DNA of 64,000 bases, from the NCBI RefSeq assembly GCF_900100765.1, contig NZ_FNFO01000001.1:1-64000 (forward strand). Direction: 5' to 3'. Positions within the stretch are counted from its first letter, which is position 1. Each line of letters opens with the position of its first letter. The stretch is from Catalinimonas alkaloidigena (GTDB taxonomy: Bacteria > Bacteroidota > Bacteroidia > Cytophagales > Flexibacteraceae). This document shows, in pieces, positions 53,992 to 62,771 of the stretch. Made by a program: the position numbers and the translations under genes. The notes below the pieces were generated by a model. It was not told the origin of the DNA and did not search any database. It saw only the letters and a list, made by a program, of their open reading frames with translations.

Positions 53992-54286
53992 ACCACGAAG
54001 TTACGCATTGGTGCGCGAACCCATTGTACGCGCGTGCTAATTCGCCTTTGGTACGAAGCGTGTCCGGTAACTTCAGGAAAAAGTACGGCCGATGCCTACG
54101 GAACCAACCGACCGAAGCCGGTCCGTTCGCGCAGGATCACCGTTGCTATCCGCACGTGCGAAGAGCAGCCCAGCCTGCTGACCCTTGCTAAAAATGGTAG
54201 GAGGGAAGAGAATACTTCCGAAAGGAGAGAGAAGCGGTCGGAGTGCACACAATCTAGTACTTTTAGTCGCCTATCATCCGACCCTT

Positions 54287-54796
54287 ATGTTAAAACCTGG
54301 TACTGTTGTTCCTGATTTGGTACTGCCTTCGCTCGATACGCCCGCATGGCATCTGACTGCCGAACGCCCTGCACATTTCACCATGCTGGTGTTCTACCGC
54401 GGGTACCATTGCCCGATTTGCCGGAAGTACCTGCACGATCTGGAAGTTTATATGCCGGAATTTCGCCAACGCGGTGTCAATCCTATCGCGCTTAGTTGCG
54501 ACGTGCAGGCACGCGCGCAAATGGCCCGCGACGAGTGGTTTCTGCCCCACGTCCCCATTGCCTACGCACTGCCTCCGGAAACGGCCCGCAGTTGGGGCCT
54601 TTACCTGTCGCGCGGAAAAACTGCCTTCGAACCAGCGCTTTTTAATGAGCCCGGCATTTTCTTGCTGCGTCCTGATCGCACACTCTACGCAACATTTGTC
54701 CAGTCGATCGCCATGATGCGCCCGGCTTTCGATGATATGTTGCGGGCGCTGGATGTTATCATTCGGGAGGATTACCCGATTCACGGCGAAGCGTGA
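54287..54796 (+). CDS. Peroxiredoxin-like redoxin (AhpC/TSA fold)
   Basis: The 169-residue thioredoxin-fold protein has the motif YRGYHCPICRKYL with C42 and C45, and GTVVPDLVLPSLDTPAW at the start. The CPxC arrangement is that of a redoxin family close to peroxiredoxins. A peroxide- or thiol-reducing role is likely. A TACTTTTA -7-like element at 54258-54265 precedes ATG 54287 by 22 bp. It converges on the ArsR gene. Confidence 0.85.
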   Translation: MLKPGTVVPDLVLPSLDTPAWHLTAERPAHFTMLVFYRGYHCPICRKYLHDLEVYMPEFRQRGVNPIALSCDVQARAQMARDEWFLPHVPIAYALPPETARSWGLYLSRGKTAFEPALFNEPGIFLLRPDRTLYATFVQSIAMMRPAFDDMLRALDVIIREDYPIHGEA

Positions 54797-54823
54797 TCAA
54801 GTACGAGAAGCGAGGTGTAAGGC

Positions 54824-55117
54824 TTAGCTCAGTTCTTCGACCGTGCTGACCACCTGACTAATCTCTTTCAGACGCAGCGAATAGTACATGTTTTTGCCTT
54901 CGCGCTCACAAAACAGCAGACCTTTGAGCCGCATGCCGGTGAGGTGGTGGGAGGTAAGCGACTGTTCGCTGCCGAGGTGTTCGCAAATTTCGTTTACCGA
55001 CAAACGCTTGTAGTGACGGAGCAGGTCGACGATGCCCAGACGCAGGGGGTGAGCCATGGTCTTCAAAATAAGTGCAGCGCCTTCGAGCTTCTTGGTGGAT
55101 AAGAATGAAGTGGTCAT
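54824..55117 (-). CDS. ArsR/SmtB-type transcription regulator
   Basis: The 97-residue winged-helix protein has TMAHPLRLGIVDLLRHY, SVNEICEHLGSEQSLTSHHLTGMRLKGLL (HTH, split by its turn) and MYYSLR in the wing. The classical ELCVCDL metal site is changed to ELSVNEIC-like sequence (one Cys), so metal sensing is not obvious; a redox or other signal is possible. The AT-rich 197-bp gap upstream may hold its operator. It converges on the redoxin gene and diverges from the DUF3109 gene. Confidence 0.88.
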   Translation of the reverse strand: MTTSFLSTKKLEGAALILKTMAHPLRLGIVDLLRHYKRLSVNEICEHLGSEQSLTSHHLTGMRLKGLLFCEREGKNMYYSLRLKEISQVVSTVEELS

Positions 55118-55314
55118 TTCTTTAGATGAATTAGTTAGTTACTTCGTTTAAATGCTAATATCCTAAATTATATCTTATCTTGATAGGTTAAGTTTATCAT
55201 TTTATTACATAAACGTTAACTGGTTGAGCTTGAGGTTATTGCTGATCTTATGGTAGTTTGGAAGGAACGAAAGCTTTTCCGTTGTTGTAGTAGCGTAATA
55301 CGTATTTCAGGAGT

Positions 55315-55908
55315 ATGATCATTGTAGACAAGGCCATCGTCAGCGACGATGTAGCCGAGAAAGTGTTCGTCTGCCACTTGGAGAAGTGCAAAGGCGCGTG
55401 TTGTGTTGAAGGCGATTTGGGCGCTCCGCTGGAGCAGGATGAATTGGAGCAACTGGAGGAGATTTACCCCACGGTGGCCCCCTATCTTAGCGAAGCGGGC
55501 CGTAAAGCCATTGAGGAACAGGGCGTTTGGCTTCTGGATGAGGAGGGTGACTTCTCAACGCCGACCATCGGCGGGCGCGAATGTGCTTACGCGATATACG
55601 ATGCAAAAGGTACATTAAAATGCGGCATCGAGCAGGCGCACCGTGACGGAAAAATTGATTTTCAGAAGCCTATTTCCTGCCATTTGTACCCGATCCGCAT
55701 CACTCGCTACGAAGAGTTCGATGCGCTGAACTACGACGTGTGGGACATCTGCAGCCCCGCCTGCGAGTTGGGCGCTGCGCTGAATGTGCCCATCTACAAG
55801 TTTCTGAAAGAGCCTCTGATTCGTAAATACGGCCCGGCGTGGTACGCAAAACTCGTGGCCCAGATCGAACAAGTCCCTACTGCCGATGACGCCGGATCAA
55901 CTACGTAA
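55315..55908 (+). CDS. DUF3109 Cys-rich protein
   Basis: The 197-residue protein starts [21 protein letters not shown] and has [11 protein letters not shown] (Cys spacing C-x4-C-x3-CC), then [20 protein letters not shown] and [10 protein letters not shown]. This is the DUF3109 family, common in Bacteroidota and related to Fe-S or zinc binding Cys proteins; function is unknown. Eight or more Cys suggest a metal or Fe-S centre. Its 3' end overlaps a small gene by 23 bp. Confidence 0.85.
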   Translation: MIIVDKAIVSDDVAEKVFVCHLEKCKGACCVEGDLGAPLEQDELEQLEEIYPTVAPYLSEAGRKAIEEQGVWLLDEEGDFSTPTIGGRECAYAIYDAKGTLKCGIEQAHRDGKIDFQKPISCHLYPIRITRYEEFDALNYDVWDICSPACELGAALNVPIYKFLKEPLIRKYGPAWYAKLVAQIEQVPTADDAGSTT

Positions 55909-56089
55909 CGAAATAAGAGCGCAACTGTCTTACCTGACGCCCGAACAGCTAGCGCAAGTACACGCCTGGTTGAAGGAGCAGTTTCCGGCGCAGTCCCCGA
56001 GTTTCCGGCCGCCTTCTGAAACGTCGGCACCGGAGGAGCGCGCGCGGCCCGAGCTGCCTGACGATTTTCGTCATCTGTTGAAATGCTAG
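55886..56089 (+). CDS. Small protein of unknown function overlapping DUF3109
   Basis: A 67-residue frame opens inside the last 23 bp of the DUF3109 gene. It has a charged helix ([21 protein letters not shown]) and a Pro/Ser-rich tail ending in FRHLLKC. I do not recognise a family. Overlap and a shared downstream hairpin support a real coupled gene, but it could be spurious. Confidence 0.45.
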   Translation: MTPDQLRNEIRAQLSYLTPEQLAQVHAWLKEQFPAQSPSFRPPSETSAPEERARPELPDDFRHLLKC

Positions 56090-56101
56090 GAGCGTGGGGC
56101 C

Positions 56102-56136
56102 GGGCCTCCTGAACAATTTACGGGAGGCCCCGCCGT
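56102..56136 (+). terminator. Possible terminator after the DUF3109 pair
   Basis: GGGCCTCC (56102-56109) and GGAGGCCC (56123-56130) form an 8-bp stem with a 13-nt loop. The tail CGCCGTTTC has few T, so termination may be weak. Confidence 0.4.
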
Positions 56137-56173
56137 TTCAAGAGTAACCGCACCCGCTTAACCCCCAGCCTCT

Positions 56174-58576
56174 GTGACAAACCTCTCCCATTTGTGGAGG
56201 AGCTGTGGGCTACTCTTCCTGGTAGCAACTCCTCTTCTCGCACAGCCCGTGCGCCACACCATCAGCGGCTACGTCCGCGAAGCAGGCAGTGCCGAACTGC
56301 TCATCGGTGTCAACGTCTATTTACCCGCCCTGCAGCGCGGCACCACCACCAATTCGTACGGATTCTATTCCCTCACCTTGCCTGAAGCTGATACAGTCGA
56401 GCTGGTGTTTTCGTATGTGGGCTATCAGCCCAAAAGCTTTCGCGTCCCCCTGCGTGCTGCCCAGCAGTTGGACGTAGCGTTGCGCGGCAGCATGACGTTG
56501 CAGGAAGTGGTGGTTGAAGCGCCGCCATCACCGCCGGTGAGCAGTACCGTGCAGATGAGTGCGGTCGAAGTGCCCATTGCGCAGGTCAAAGCCATTCCGG
56601 CGCTTCTGGGCGAAAAAGATGTGCTGAAGGTGCTGCAACTGATGCCCGGTGTGCAAAGTGGGTCGGAAGGCAACAGTGGCTTGTATGTGCGGGGCGGTGG
56701 CCCGGACCAGAACCTGATCATCCTCGACGATGCCGTCGTGTACAACGCCTATCACCTGTTCGGGTTCTTTTCGCTTTTTAACGGCGATGCCCTCAAAAGT
56801 GTGGAGTTGACCAAAGGCGGATTTCCAGCCCGGTACGGGGGGCGGCTCTCGTCGGTGTTGGAAATGAATATGAAAGACGGCAACAAAGAGACGTTGCAGG
56901 GCGAAGCCGGACTCGGGCTGATTTCTTCGCGCCTGACGCTGGAAGGTCCTCTGGTCAAAAACAAAGCTTCTTTTCTGATCTCCGGGCGGCGTACGTATGC
57001 CGATTTGCTGATTCGGCCTTTTCTGCCGGAAGGCGACGGCGGCTACTATTTCTGGGACTTGAACGGAAAGCTGAATTATGACTTCGGCCGGAACGATAAA
57101 GTATACCTGAGCGGGTATTTCGGGCGCGATCGTTTTTTCTTTTCTGAAAAAGAGGACGATTATCAGACCAAAGCTGGCATCAACTGGGGAAACGCCACCG
57201 GCACGGTGCGGTGGAATCACCTGTACAGCGAACGTCTTTTCGCCAATACTTCCCTGATTTTCAGCAATTACCGATTCAACATCTTCGTCGACGAGACGCA
57301 AACCGATGCCGAAGGACAGGAAGAAGAATTTAACCTGCGCTATTACTCGGGGGTACGCGACTGGTCCTTGAAGCACGACCTGTTTTACGTGCCCAATCCC
57401 CGGCATACGTTGCGGCTGGGCCTTCATACCACGCTCCATCGTTTCACCCCCAGTGCGTTTGTGGCCAACGATCCGGATGTTGGCGAAAACCGCCGTGAGG
57501 TGACCCCCATCGACGGCGTGGAGTCAGGTGTTTACCTGGAAGATACGTACCAGCCCACCCCTCTGTGGCTCCTGAACGGAGGCATACGGCTGAGCCATTT
57601 TTATACCAACGGTCGGCACTATATCAATCCTGAGCCGCGACTTGCGCTGGCCTACAAGTTTCGTGACGACTGGTCGGTGAAGGCCTCGTATGCTACCATG
57701 AACCAATACATTCACCTGTTGTCAAACACAGGAGTCGGGTTGCCGACGGACCTGTGGGTGCCCTCCACCGCGCGGATCAGGCCTCAGCGTTCGCAACAGG
57801 TCGCTCTGGGGCTGGCAAAAGACTTTATGCAGCGTGATCTGGCGCTTACCATCGAAGGCTACTATAAAAAGATGGACCATATTATCAATTATAAGGAAGG
57901 CGCCAGTTTTTTCCTGATTGAAGACGGACCCGAGGGGGCCGCTCCCGTTTCGTGGGAAGAGAATGTGACGACCGGGCAGGGGTGGTCGTATGGCGCCGAG
58001 GTGCTGTTGCAGCGGAAGGTGGGCAAATTTTCGGGCTGGATCGGCTACACACTTTCGTGGACGCAGTTGCAGTTTGAGGAACTCAACCAAGGCAAGCCGT
58101 TTTGGGCGCGCTACGATCGCCGGCACGACGTTTCGGTGGTGGGTATCTATCGTCCGTCCGACCGCATCACGCTGTCAGGAACCTGGGTATATGGAACGGG
58201 CAATGCCATCACGCTGCCCCTGGCCGACTACCGCGCGCCATACCACATTCCAGGCCAGTCGGCGGGGCGTTACAGCGGCAACTACTGGGTCGGGGGCTAC
58301 AACGTCGAAGACTACGGTGAGCGCAATGCGTACCGAATGGCCCCGTACCATCGTTTGGACGTTGGCATTCAGTTTCACAAGCAAACCGGATGGGGCGAAC
58401 GAACGTGGGAGCTCAGTTTTTACAATACCTATGCCCGCCAGAATCCCTTCTTTTACTTTATAGAAGACGACCAAACGTACGATGAGCAGACGCAGCAAAC
58501 CACCTACCGCACCTTGCTGAAGCAGGTGTCGCTTTTCCCCATCGTGCCTTCGATCTCTTACAGCCTAAAATTTTGA
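56174..58576 (+). CDS. TonB-dependent outer membrane receptor with CarboxypepD_reg-like domain
   Basis: GTG start, then a signal peptide (about 1-24). A carboxypeptidase-regulatory-like domain (about 28-110: ISGYVREAGSAELLIGVNVY, GTTTNSYGFYSLTLP) is followed by a plug domain with GLYVRGGGPDQNLIILDDAVVYN (split around RGG-P-x-Q-N), and a 22-strand-type barrel ending in SISYSLKF. Length is 800 residues. It imports an unknown large nutrient or siderophore with TonB energy. It overlaps no gene and is 3 bp before the DUF4249 gene, its usual partner. Confidence 0.92.
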   Translation: MTNLSHLWRSCGLLFLVATPLLAQPVRHTISGYVREAGSAELLIGVNVYLPALQRGTTTNSYGFYSLTLPEADTVELVFSYVGYQPKSFRVPLRAAQQLDVALRGSMTLQEVVVEAPPSPPVSSTVQMSAVEVPIAQVKAIPALLGEKDVLKVLQLMPGVQSGSEGNSGLYVRGGGPDQNLIILDDAVVYNAYHLFGFFSLFNGDALKSVELTKGGFPARYGGRLSSVLEMNMKDGNKETLQGEAGLGLISSRLTLEGPLVKNKASFLISGRRTYADLLIRPFLPEGDGGYYFWDLNGKLNYDFGRNDKVYLSGYFGRDRFFFSEKEDDYQTKAGINWGNATGTVRWNHLYSERLFANTSLIFSNYRFNIFVDETQTDAEGQEEEFNLRYYSGVRDWSLKHDLFYVPNPRHTLRLGLHTTLHRFTPSAFVANDPDVGENRREVTPIDGVESGVYLEDTYQPTPLWLLNGGIRLSHFYTNGRHYINPEPRLALAYKFRDDWSVKASYATMNQYIHLLSNTGVGLPTDLWVPSTARIRPQRSQQVALGLAKDFMQRDLALTIEGYYKKMDHIINYKEGASFFLIEDGPEGAAPVSWEENVTTGQGWSYGAEVLLQRKVGKFSGWIGYTLSWTQLQFEELNQGKPFWARYDRRHDVSVVGIYRPSDRITLSGTWVYGTGNAITLPLADYRAPYHIPGQSAGRYSGNYWVGGYNVEDYGERNAYRMAPYHRLDVGIQFHKQTGWGERTWELSFYNTYARQNPFFYFIEDDQTYDEQTQQTTYRTLLKQVSLFPIVPSISYSLKF

Positions 58577-58579
58577 ACG

Positions 58580-59518
58580 ATGATCCACTCGAATTACCGA
58601 ACCTGGTTGGTGAGCGGTGCCGTAGGGCTGGGCCTGGCGGCCTGCGTGCAAGAGGTGCCTGAACGCTATGTGCCGACGGTTACGCCTAAGTTGGTCGTGA
58701 CGGGTTTTATCGGGGCTGGCGATTCTTTGCTGGAAGTGGAGGTCGCACGCACGTTGCCAATTTATACGGTAAAGCAGAACTGGAACGAAGTCGAAATAGT
58801 AGAAGGGGCAGAGGTGCGTATTTCAGACGGCCAGGAAGCATGGACGCTGGAACTGGTGGACTCGGCCGGCGTGTACCGACGGATCATCCCGACCGACTTT
58901 ATTAAACCGGAACGGACTTATTATCTGCATGTGACCACGCCCACGGGCGAGCAGGCGGAAGCATTGTGTACGGTACCGTCGCCGGGTGGCGATTACCAAA
59001 TGACCTACACGATAGACACGGCCGTTCGGAAGTATCCTTACCAGGAAATAGACGATACGCTGCAATACCTTTCCCTTTTCTGGGACGATGTTCCCGGCAC
59101 CGGCGACTTCTATCATGCGTACGCACACCTGCGTTACGAGGCAATCTACTATGATTGGGTGGACGGGCAGATTGTGGACTCGGTATGGACCGAACAGGAA
59201 TCTCACATTTTTTTCTCGGACGGCATTAGCGGCACGAGCGACGAGGGGCGCGATGGCGAGCGGCTGGTTGCGCGCGGTGGCTACCTGCAACGCTTGAACG
59301 ATGGGGGCAACGCGTGGGAACAGCGCCGTAATCTCCGACTGACAGCCTACTTGCTGCGGGTCGACGAAAATTATTACCGCTACCACAGTGCCCTGCAGCA
59401 ACAGTGGGAGAGTGATGGCAATCCGTTTGCCGAACCCGCCCCGCTGTTCTCCAACCTGGAAGGTGCCTTAGGCGCGTTTGGCGCTTTTCATGCCACAACC
59501 CTGGAAATAGAGCTTTAA
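58580..59518 (+). CDS. DUF4249 lipoprotein, partner of the TonB receptor
   Basis: The 312-residue product has a lipoprotein signal (GLGLAACVQ, lipid Cys at AAC) and the DUF4249 pattern VPTVTPKLVVTGFIGAGDS, VEVARTLPIY, and YRRIIPTDFIKPERTYYLHV with Ig-like repeats. DUF4249 genes are commonly next to TonB-dependent receptors in Bacteroidota, as here (3 bp apart), and are thought to form a surface partner of the receptor. Substrate is unknown. Confidence 0.88.
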   Translation: MIHSNYRTWLVSGAVGLGLAACVQEVPERYVPTVTPKLVVTGFIGAGDSLLEVEVARTLPIYTVKQNWNEVEIVEGAEVRISDGQEAWTLELVDSAGVYRRIIPTDFIKPERTYYLHVTTPTGEQAEALCTVPSPGGDYQMTYTIDTAVRKYPYQEIDDTLQYLSLFWDDVPGTGDFYHAYAHLRYEAIYYDWVDGQIVDSVWTEQESHIFFSDGISGTSDEGRDGERLVARGGYLQRLNDGGNAWEQRRNLRLTAYLLRVDENYYRYHSALQQQWESDGNPFAEPAPLFSNLEGALGAFGAFHATTLEIEL

Positions 59519-59586
59519 ATATGGGCTCTGCGCGGAGAGGCGTTGCTTACAGAAACCAGCGGCAACCAACATTGAGCCGATACAAG

Positions 59587-60645
59587 CTACGCGTGCTCCC
59601 AGTTGAAGGTATCGATTTCTTCCAGCGCGCGCACGAGGAGCGTAATGCATTGCTGCAGGTCTTCCTTGTGCGCCATCTCGATAACCTGATGGAGGTGACG
59701 GGTGGGGATGGAAATGGCCCCGGCAATGGAGCCGCGTTTGCCCATGCGTTGCAAGCTGGCCGTGTCGGTGCCGCCCCCGGTCAGAATTTCAGTTTGCCAC
59801 TTGATGGCATGTTTTTCGGCCGTTTTTTGCAGGTAATCTACCATGCGGTAGTCGCAAATTACCGACTGATCCATGATTTTAATGGCTGCGCCCTGCCCCA
59901 GCGACGTGATTTGCTCGTGAGGCTTTGAGCCCGGCAAATCATACGCTACCGTGACGTCCAGCGCAATGCCAAAGTCGGGGGCTAGCGCATGTGTGGCAAC
60001 GCTAGCGCCCCGGAGCCCGACCTCTTCCTGTACCGTAAAGACGGCATACAGGTCGTAAGGGAGGCTGTTGATTTGGCGAAGTGCTTCAATCAGCACGAAT
60101 ACAGAGGCTCGGTTATCGAGCGATTTACAATTGACACATTCACCTATCTCCACTAGTTCGCGCTCGCGGGTAATCGGGTCGCCTGGCTTTACCAACCGCT
60201 CCACTTCCTTCTTGCTCATGCCCAGGTCGATGAAGAAATCGGTCAGTTGAGGCGCCTTGGTGCGCTCTTCCGCCGACATGACATGCACCGGCTTGCTACT
60301 CATGACGCCCAGCAGATCTTTCCGGCCGTGGACGATCACCCGCTGGGCCACCAGGGTTTTAGGATCAAATCCTCCTAACGGGTGAAAACGTACGAAGCCG
60401 TTGTCGTCGATGTGCGTGACGATAAAGCCGATCTCATCCATATGTGCGGCTACCATCACTTTATAGCCCTCCGGATTATTCGTGCCTTTTTTCAGCGCAA
60501 TCAGGTTGCCCAGGTTGTCGGTCCAGGCGTCGTCAACGAGCGAACGAATCTCTTCTTGAATGATTTTGCGGATCCGTTGTTCGAAGCCGGGAGCACCCGC
60601 GGCTTCGCAAACGCGTTTCAGTAGTTGAATGTTAAGATTCCCCAT
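59587..60645 (-). CDS. M42 family zinc aminopeptidase
   Basis: The 352-residue enzyme has the M42 metal and catalytic motifs: VMVAAHMDEIGF (first His and Asp), SLDNRASVFVLIEAL (bridging Asp), FTVQEEVGLRGA (Glu pair) and HLHQVIEMA (last His). It cleaves amino-terminal residues, or cellulase-type glycosides in a few members. The ATG at 60645 starts the standard sequence. It follows pyruvate kinase on the minus strand by 28 bp. Confidence 0.93.
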   Translation of the reverse strand: MGNLNIQLLKRVCEAAGAPGFEQRIRKIIQEEIRSLVDDAWTDNLGNLIALKKGTNNPEGYKVMVAAHMDEIGFIVTHIDDNGFVRFHPLGGFDPKTLVAQRVIVHGRKDLLGVMSSKPVHVMSAEERTKAPQLTDFFIDLGMSKKEVERLVKPGDPITRERELVEIGECVNCKSLDNRASVFVLIEALRQINSLPYDLYAVFTVQEEVGLRGASVATHALAPDFGIALDVTVAYDLPGSKPHEQITSLGQGAAIKIMDQSVICDYRMVDYLQKTAEKHAIKWQTEILTGGGTDTASLQRMGKRGSIAGAISIPTRHLHQVIEMAHKEDLQQCITLLVRALEEIDTFNWEHA

Positions 60646-60673
60646 GTTGTCAGATCGGAATGAATCAACATCC

Positions 60674-62113
60674 CTAGTGAACAACGGTCAGCTTCACCAT
60701 ATTGGCGTGCCTTTTTTCTTTGAGCGGAACGCTAGCTGTGTTGATAAAGAGGTCGCCTTTTTTCAGGTGACCTTTTTCCACCAGGATGTCTTTCAGGTCT
60801 TCGATAATTTGGTCGGTGTTGTCTTTGCTCTCGTAGAAGATGGTCCGGACTCCCCACAGAAGGCCCAGTTGCGTGAGCAGGTGACGACGCCGTGTGAAAA
60901 TAAATACGTCGGCTTTCGGACGATGTCTAATCAGCCGGAAGGCAGAAAAGCCTGAGCTGGTAATGCCGCAAACCGCTTGTGCACGTGTGTTTTGTGCCAG
61001 TGTACAAGCCGAAGCGATTACGCTGTCGCTGGCCAGCAGTTCAGGATCGTCGTTGTCTTCAATGTCAAAGTGATACTTATAATAAATGTCGTTGCACTCT
61101 TCTTCCACCCGGGCAACAACCCGCCGCATGGCTTCTACCGCACGCACAGGATAGCTACCCGCTGCAGTTTCTGCGCTAAGCATCACCGCATCGGCTCCGT
61201 CCATCACGGCGTTGGCCACGTCGTTGGCCTCGGCACGGGTCGGCCGTGGGTTGGTAATCATGCTCTCCATCATCTGCGTCGCGATGATGACCGGTTTGCC
61301 CGCTTTGTTGCATTTCTGCACGATGGTTTTCTGAACCAGCGGTACTTCTTCCATCGGAATTTCTACCCCCAGGTCACCACGGGCCACCATCAGGGCGTCG
61401 GCGACTTCAATAATTTCGTCGATGTTGCGGACCGCTTGTGGCTTTTCGATCTTGGCAACGACTTTGGTTTTCTTTCCTTTTTCCGCAATGATGCGTTTCA
61501 CTTCCCGGAGATCGTCGGCTTTGCGTACAAACGATAGCGCTACCCAGTCTACGTCCATCTCAAGGCCAAACAGCAGGTCCTCGTAATCTTTCTCGGTTAG
61601 CGAAGGCGCCGAAACTACGGTATCGGGCAGGTTAATGCCTTTGCGCGATTTCAGAATGCCTCCGTAAATCACCTTCGCTACCACTTCACGGTTTTCCACC
61701 TTCACGACCTTGAGTTCCAGGTTGCCGTCGTCGATCAAAATTGTATCGCCAGGGTGTACGTCTTCGGGAAGCGACTGGTACGTGGTGCTGACCTTTTGGG
61801 CATTGCCCACCATTTTTTGGGTAGAAATGGTCAACAGTTCGCCAGGAACCAGTTCAACACCGTTGTTTTCTACTTCGTCAGTACGAATTTTTGGCCCCTG
61901 CAAATCCTGCAAAATGCAGATGTAAGTGCCGAGTTCCTCGTTCAGGCTGCGGATGTTTTCTACCACTTTGCGGTGGTCTTCATGGCTGCCATGCGAGAAA
62001 TTGAGGCGGAAAACATCCGCACCCGCTTCAATAAGTTGCTGTAAAACACCTCGCTCACGAGAGGCTGGACCGACGGTCGCTAAAATTTTGGTCTTGTTAA
62101 AAGGAATGCCCAT
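60674..62113 (-). CDS. pyk: Pyruvate kinase
   Basis: The 479-residue protein has KTKILATVGPASRER, RLNFSHGSHEDH (substrate binding), the MVARGDLGVEIPMEEVPLVQ active-site signature and the ATQMMESMITNPRPTRAE block. It makes ATP and pyruvate from phosphoenolpyruvate and ADP. Its length lacks the long C-terminal extension of some Gram-positive forms. With pckA in the same window, it marks the opposite direction of the PEP node. Confidence 0.97.
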   Translation of the reverse strand: MGIPFNKTKILATVGPASRERGVLQQLIEAGADVFRLNFSHGSHEDHRKVVENIRSLNEELGTYICILQDLQGPKIRTDEVENNGVELVPGELLTISTQKMVGNAQKVSTTYQSLPEDVHPGDTILIDDGNLELKVVKVENREVVAKVIYGGILKSRKGINLPDTVVSAPSLTEKDYEDLLFGLEMDVDWVALSFVRKADDLREVKRIIAEKGKKTKVVAKIEKPQAVRNIDEIIEVADALMVARGDLGVEIPMEEVPLVQKTIVQKCNKAGKPVIIATQMMESMITNPRPTRAEANDVANAVMDGADAVMLSAETAAGSYPVRAVEAMRRVVARVEEECNDIYYKYHFDIEDNDDPELLASDSVIASACTLAQNTRAQAVCGITSSGFSAFRLIRHRPKADVFIFTRRRHLLTQLGLLWGVRTIFYESKDNTDQIIEDLKDILVEKGHLKKGDLFINTASVPLKEKRHANMVKLTVVH

Positions 62114-62507
62114 AGAATAGATTCGCTATTAAGGGGTAGTGTGATTTGTTACAATGGTGGTTAGGCATTGCAATTTGCTACAATTCCCTGAGATACGATA
62201 GAAACTGCCAGGCATTCAGGCTATTACTTTTATTTTTATAAATTTTAGTAAAAATATGCAATGAAAAGATGGAAAACTAATTTTATCGTCCAGTTTCGTG
62301 CATTACACGATTAACGGCGGTTTTCCCAAAGGCAATTCTGCTAGGGGGGGAATTGGCGGACGCTTATGGCAGTTCTGTCCAAAAGTGACGCTGCACCTAA
62401 AAAGTAGAGCTAATTTTCAGCTATTTAGCCCCGAAAGCCCGTTATTGACATTGTTAAGACAAATGCATTTCTTTGCAGCCGGGTTTTCCACTTTAAATTG
62501 TAAAAAA
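62114..62507. other. Intergenic gap (394 bp) between pyk and acpP
   Basis: No gene is supported here. The only reading frame through it is an upstream extension of acpP with no domain similarity. The segment is more AT-rich than its surroundings and contains the acpP promoter at 62445-62475. Nothing else was recognised. Confidence 0.75.
62445..62475 (+). promoter_or_regulatory. Likely promoter of acpP-fabF
   Basis: TTG (62445-62447) is followed after 20 bp by TTTCTTTG (62468-62475), one base from the TAnnTTTG -7 consensus. The start codon of acpP is 32 bp downstream. Confidence 0.55.
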
Positions 62508-62744
62508 ATGTCAGAAATCGCACAGAAAGTAAAAAGTATTATCATCGATAAACTAGGCGTGGAGGAGTCGGAAGTGACACCCGAAGCTAGCTTCACCAAT
62601 GACCTGGGTGCTGACTCGCTCGATACCGTTGAACTGATCATGGAATTTGAGAAAGAGTTCAACATCTCGATCCCCGACGACCAAGCCGAAAATATTTCTA
62701 CTGTAGGGCAAGCCATCTCCTACCTCGAAGAGCACGTAAAATAA
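62508..62744 (+). CDS. acpP: Acyl carrier protein
   Basis: The 78-residue acidic protein has [19 protein letters not shown] with Ser37 as the phosphopantetheine site, and a typical four-helix length. The longer in-frame start at 62298 would add 70 residues without similarity. It carries growing acyl chains in fatty acid synthesis. It is 27 bp before fabF, the usual order. Confidence 0.96.
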   Translation: MSEIAQKVKSIIIDKLGVEESEVTPEASFTNDLGADSLDTVELIMEFEKEFNISIPDDQAENISTVGQAISYLEEHVK

Positions 62745-62771
62745 CGTACTTTTGATTCGAACACCTCCTTT

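Noticed and set aside
62298-62507. N-terminal extension of acpP
   Set aside because: ACP has a fixed length near 78 residues; the extension has no similarity and covers the likely promoter.
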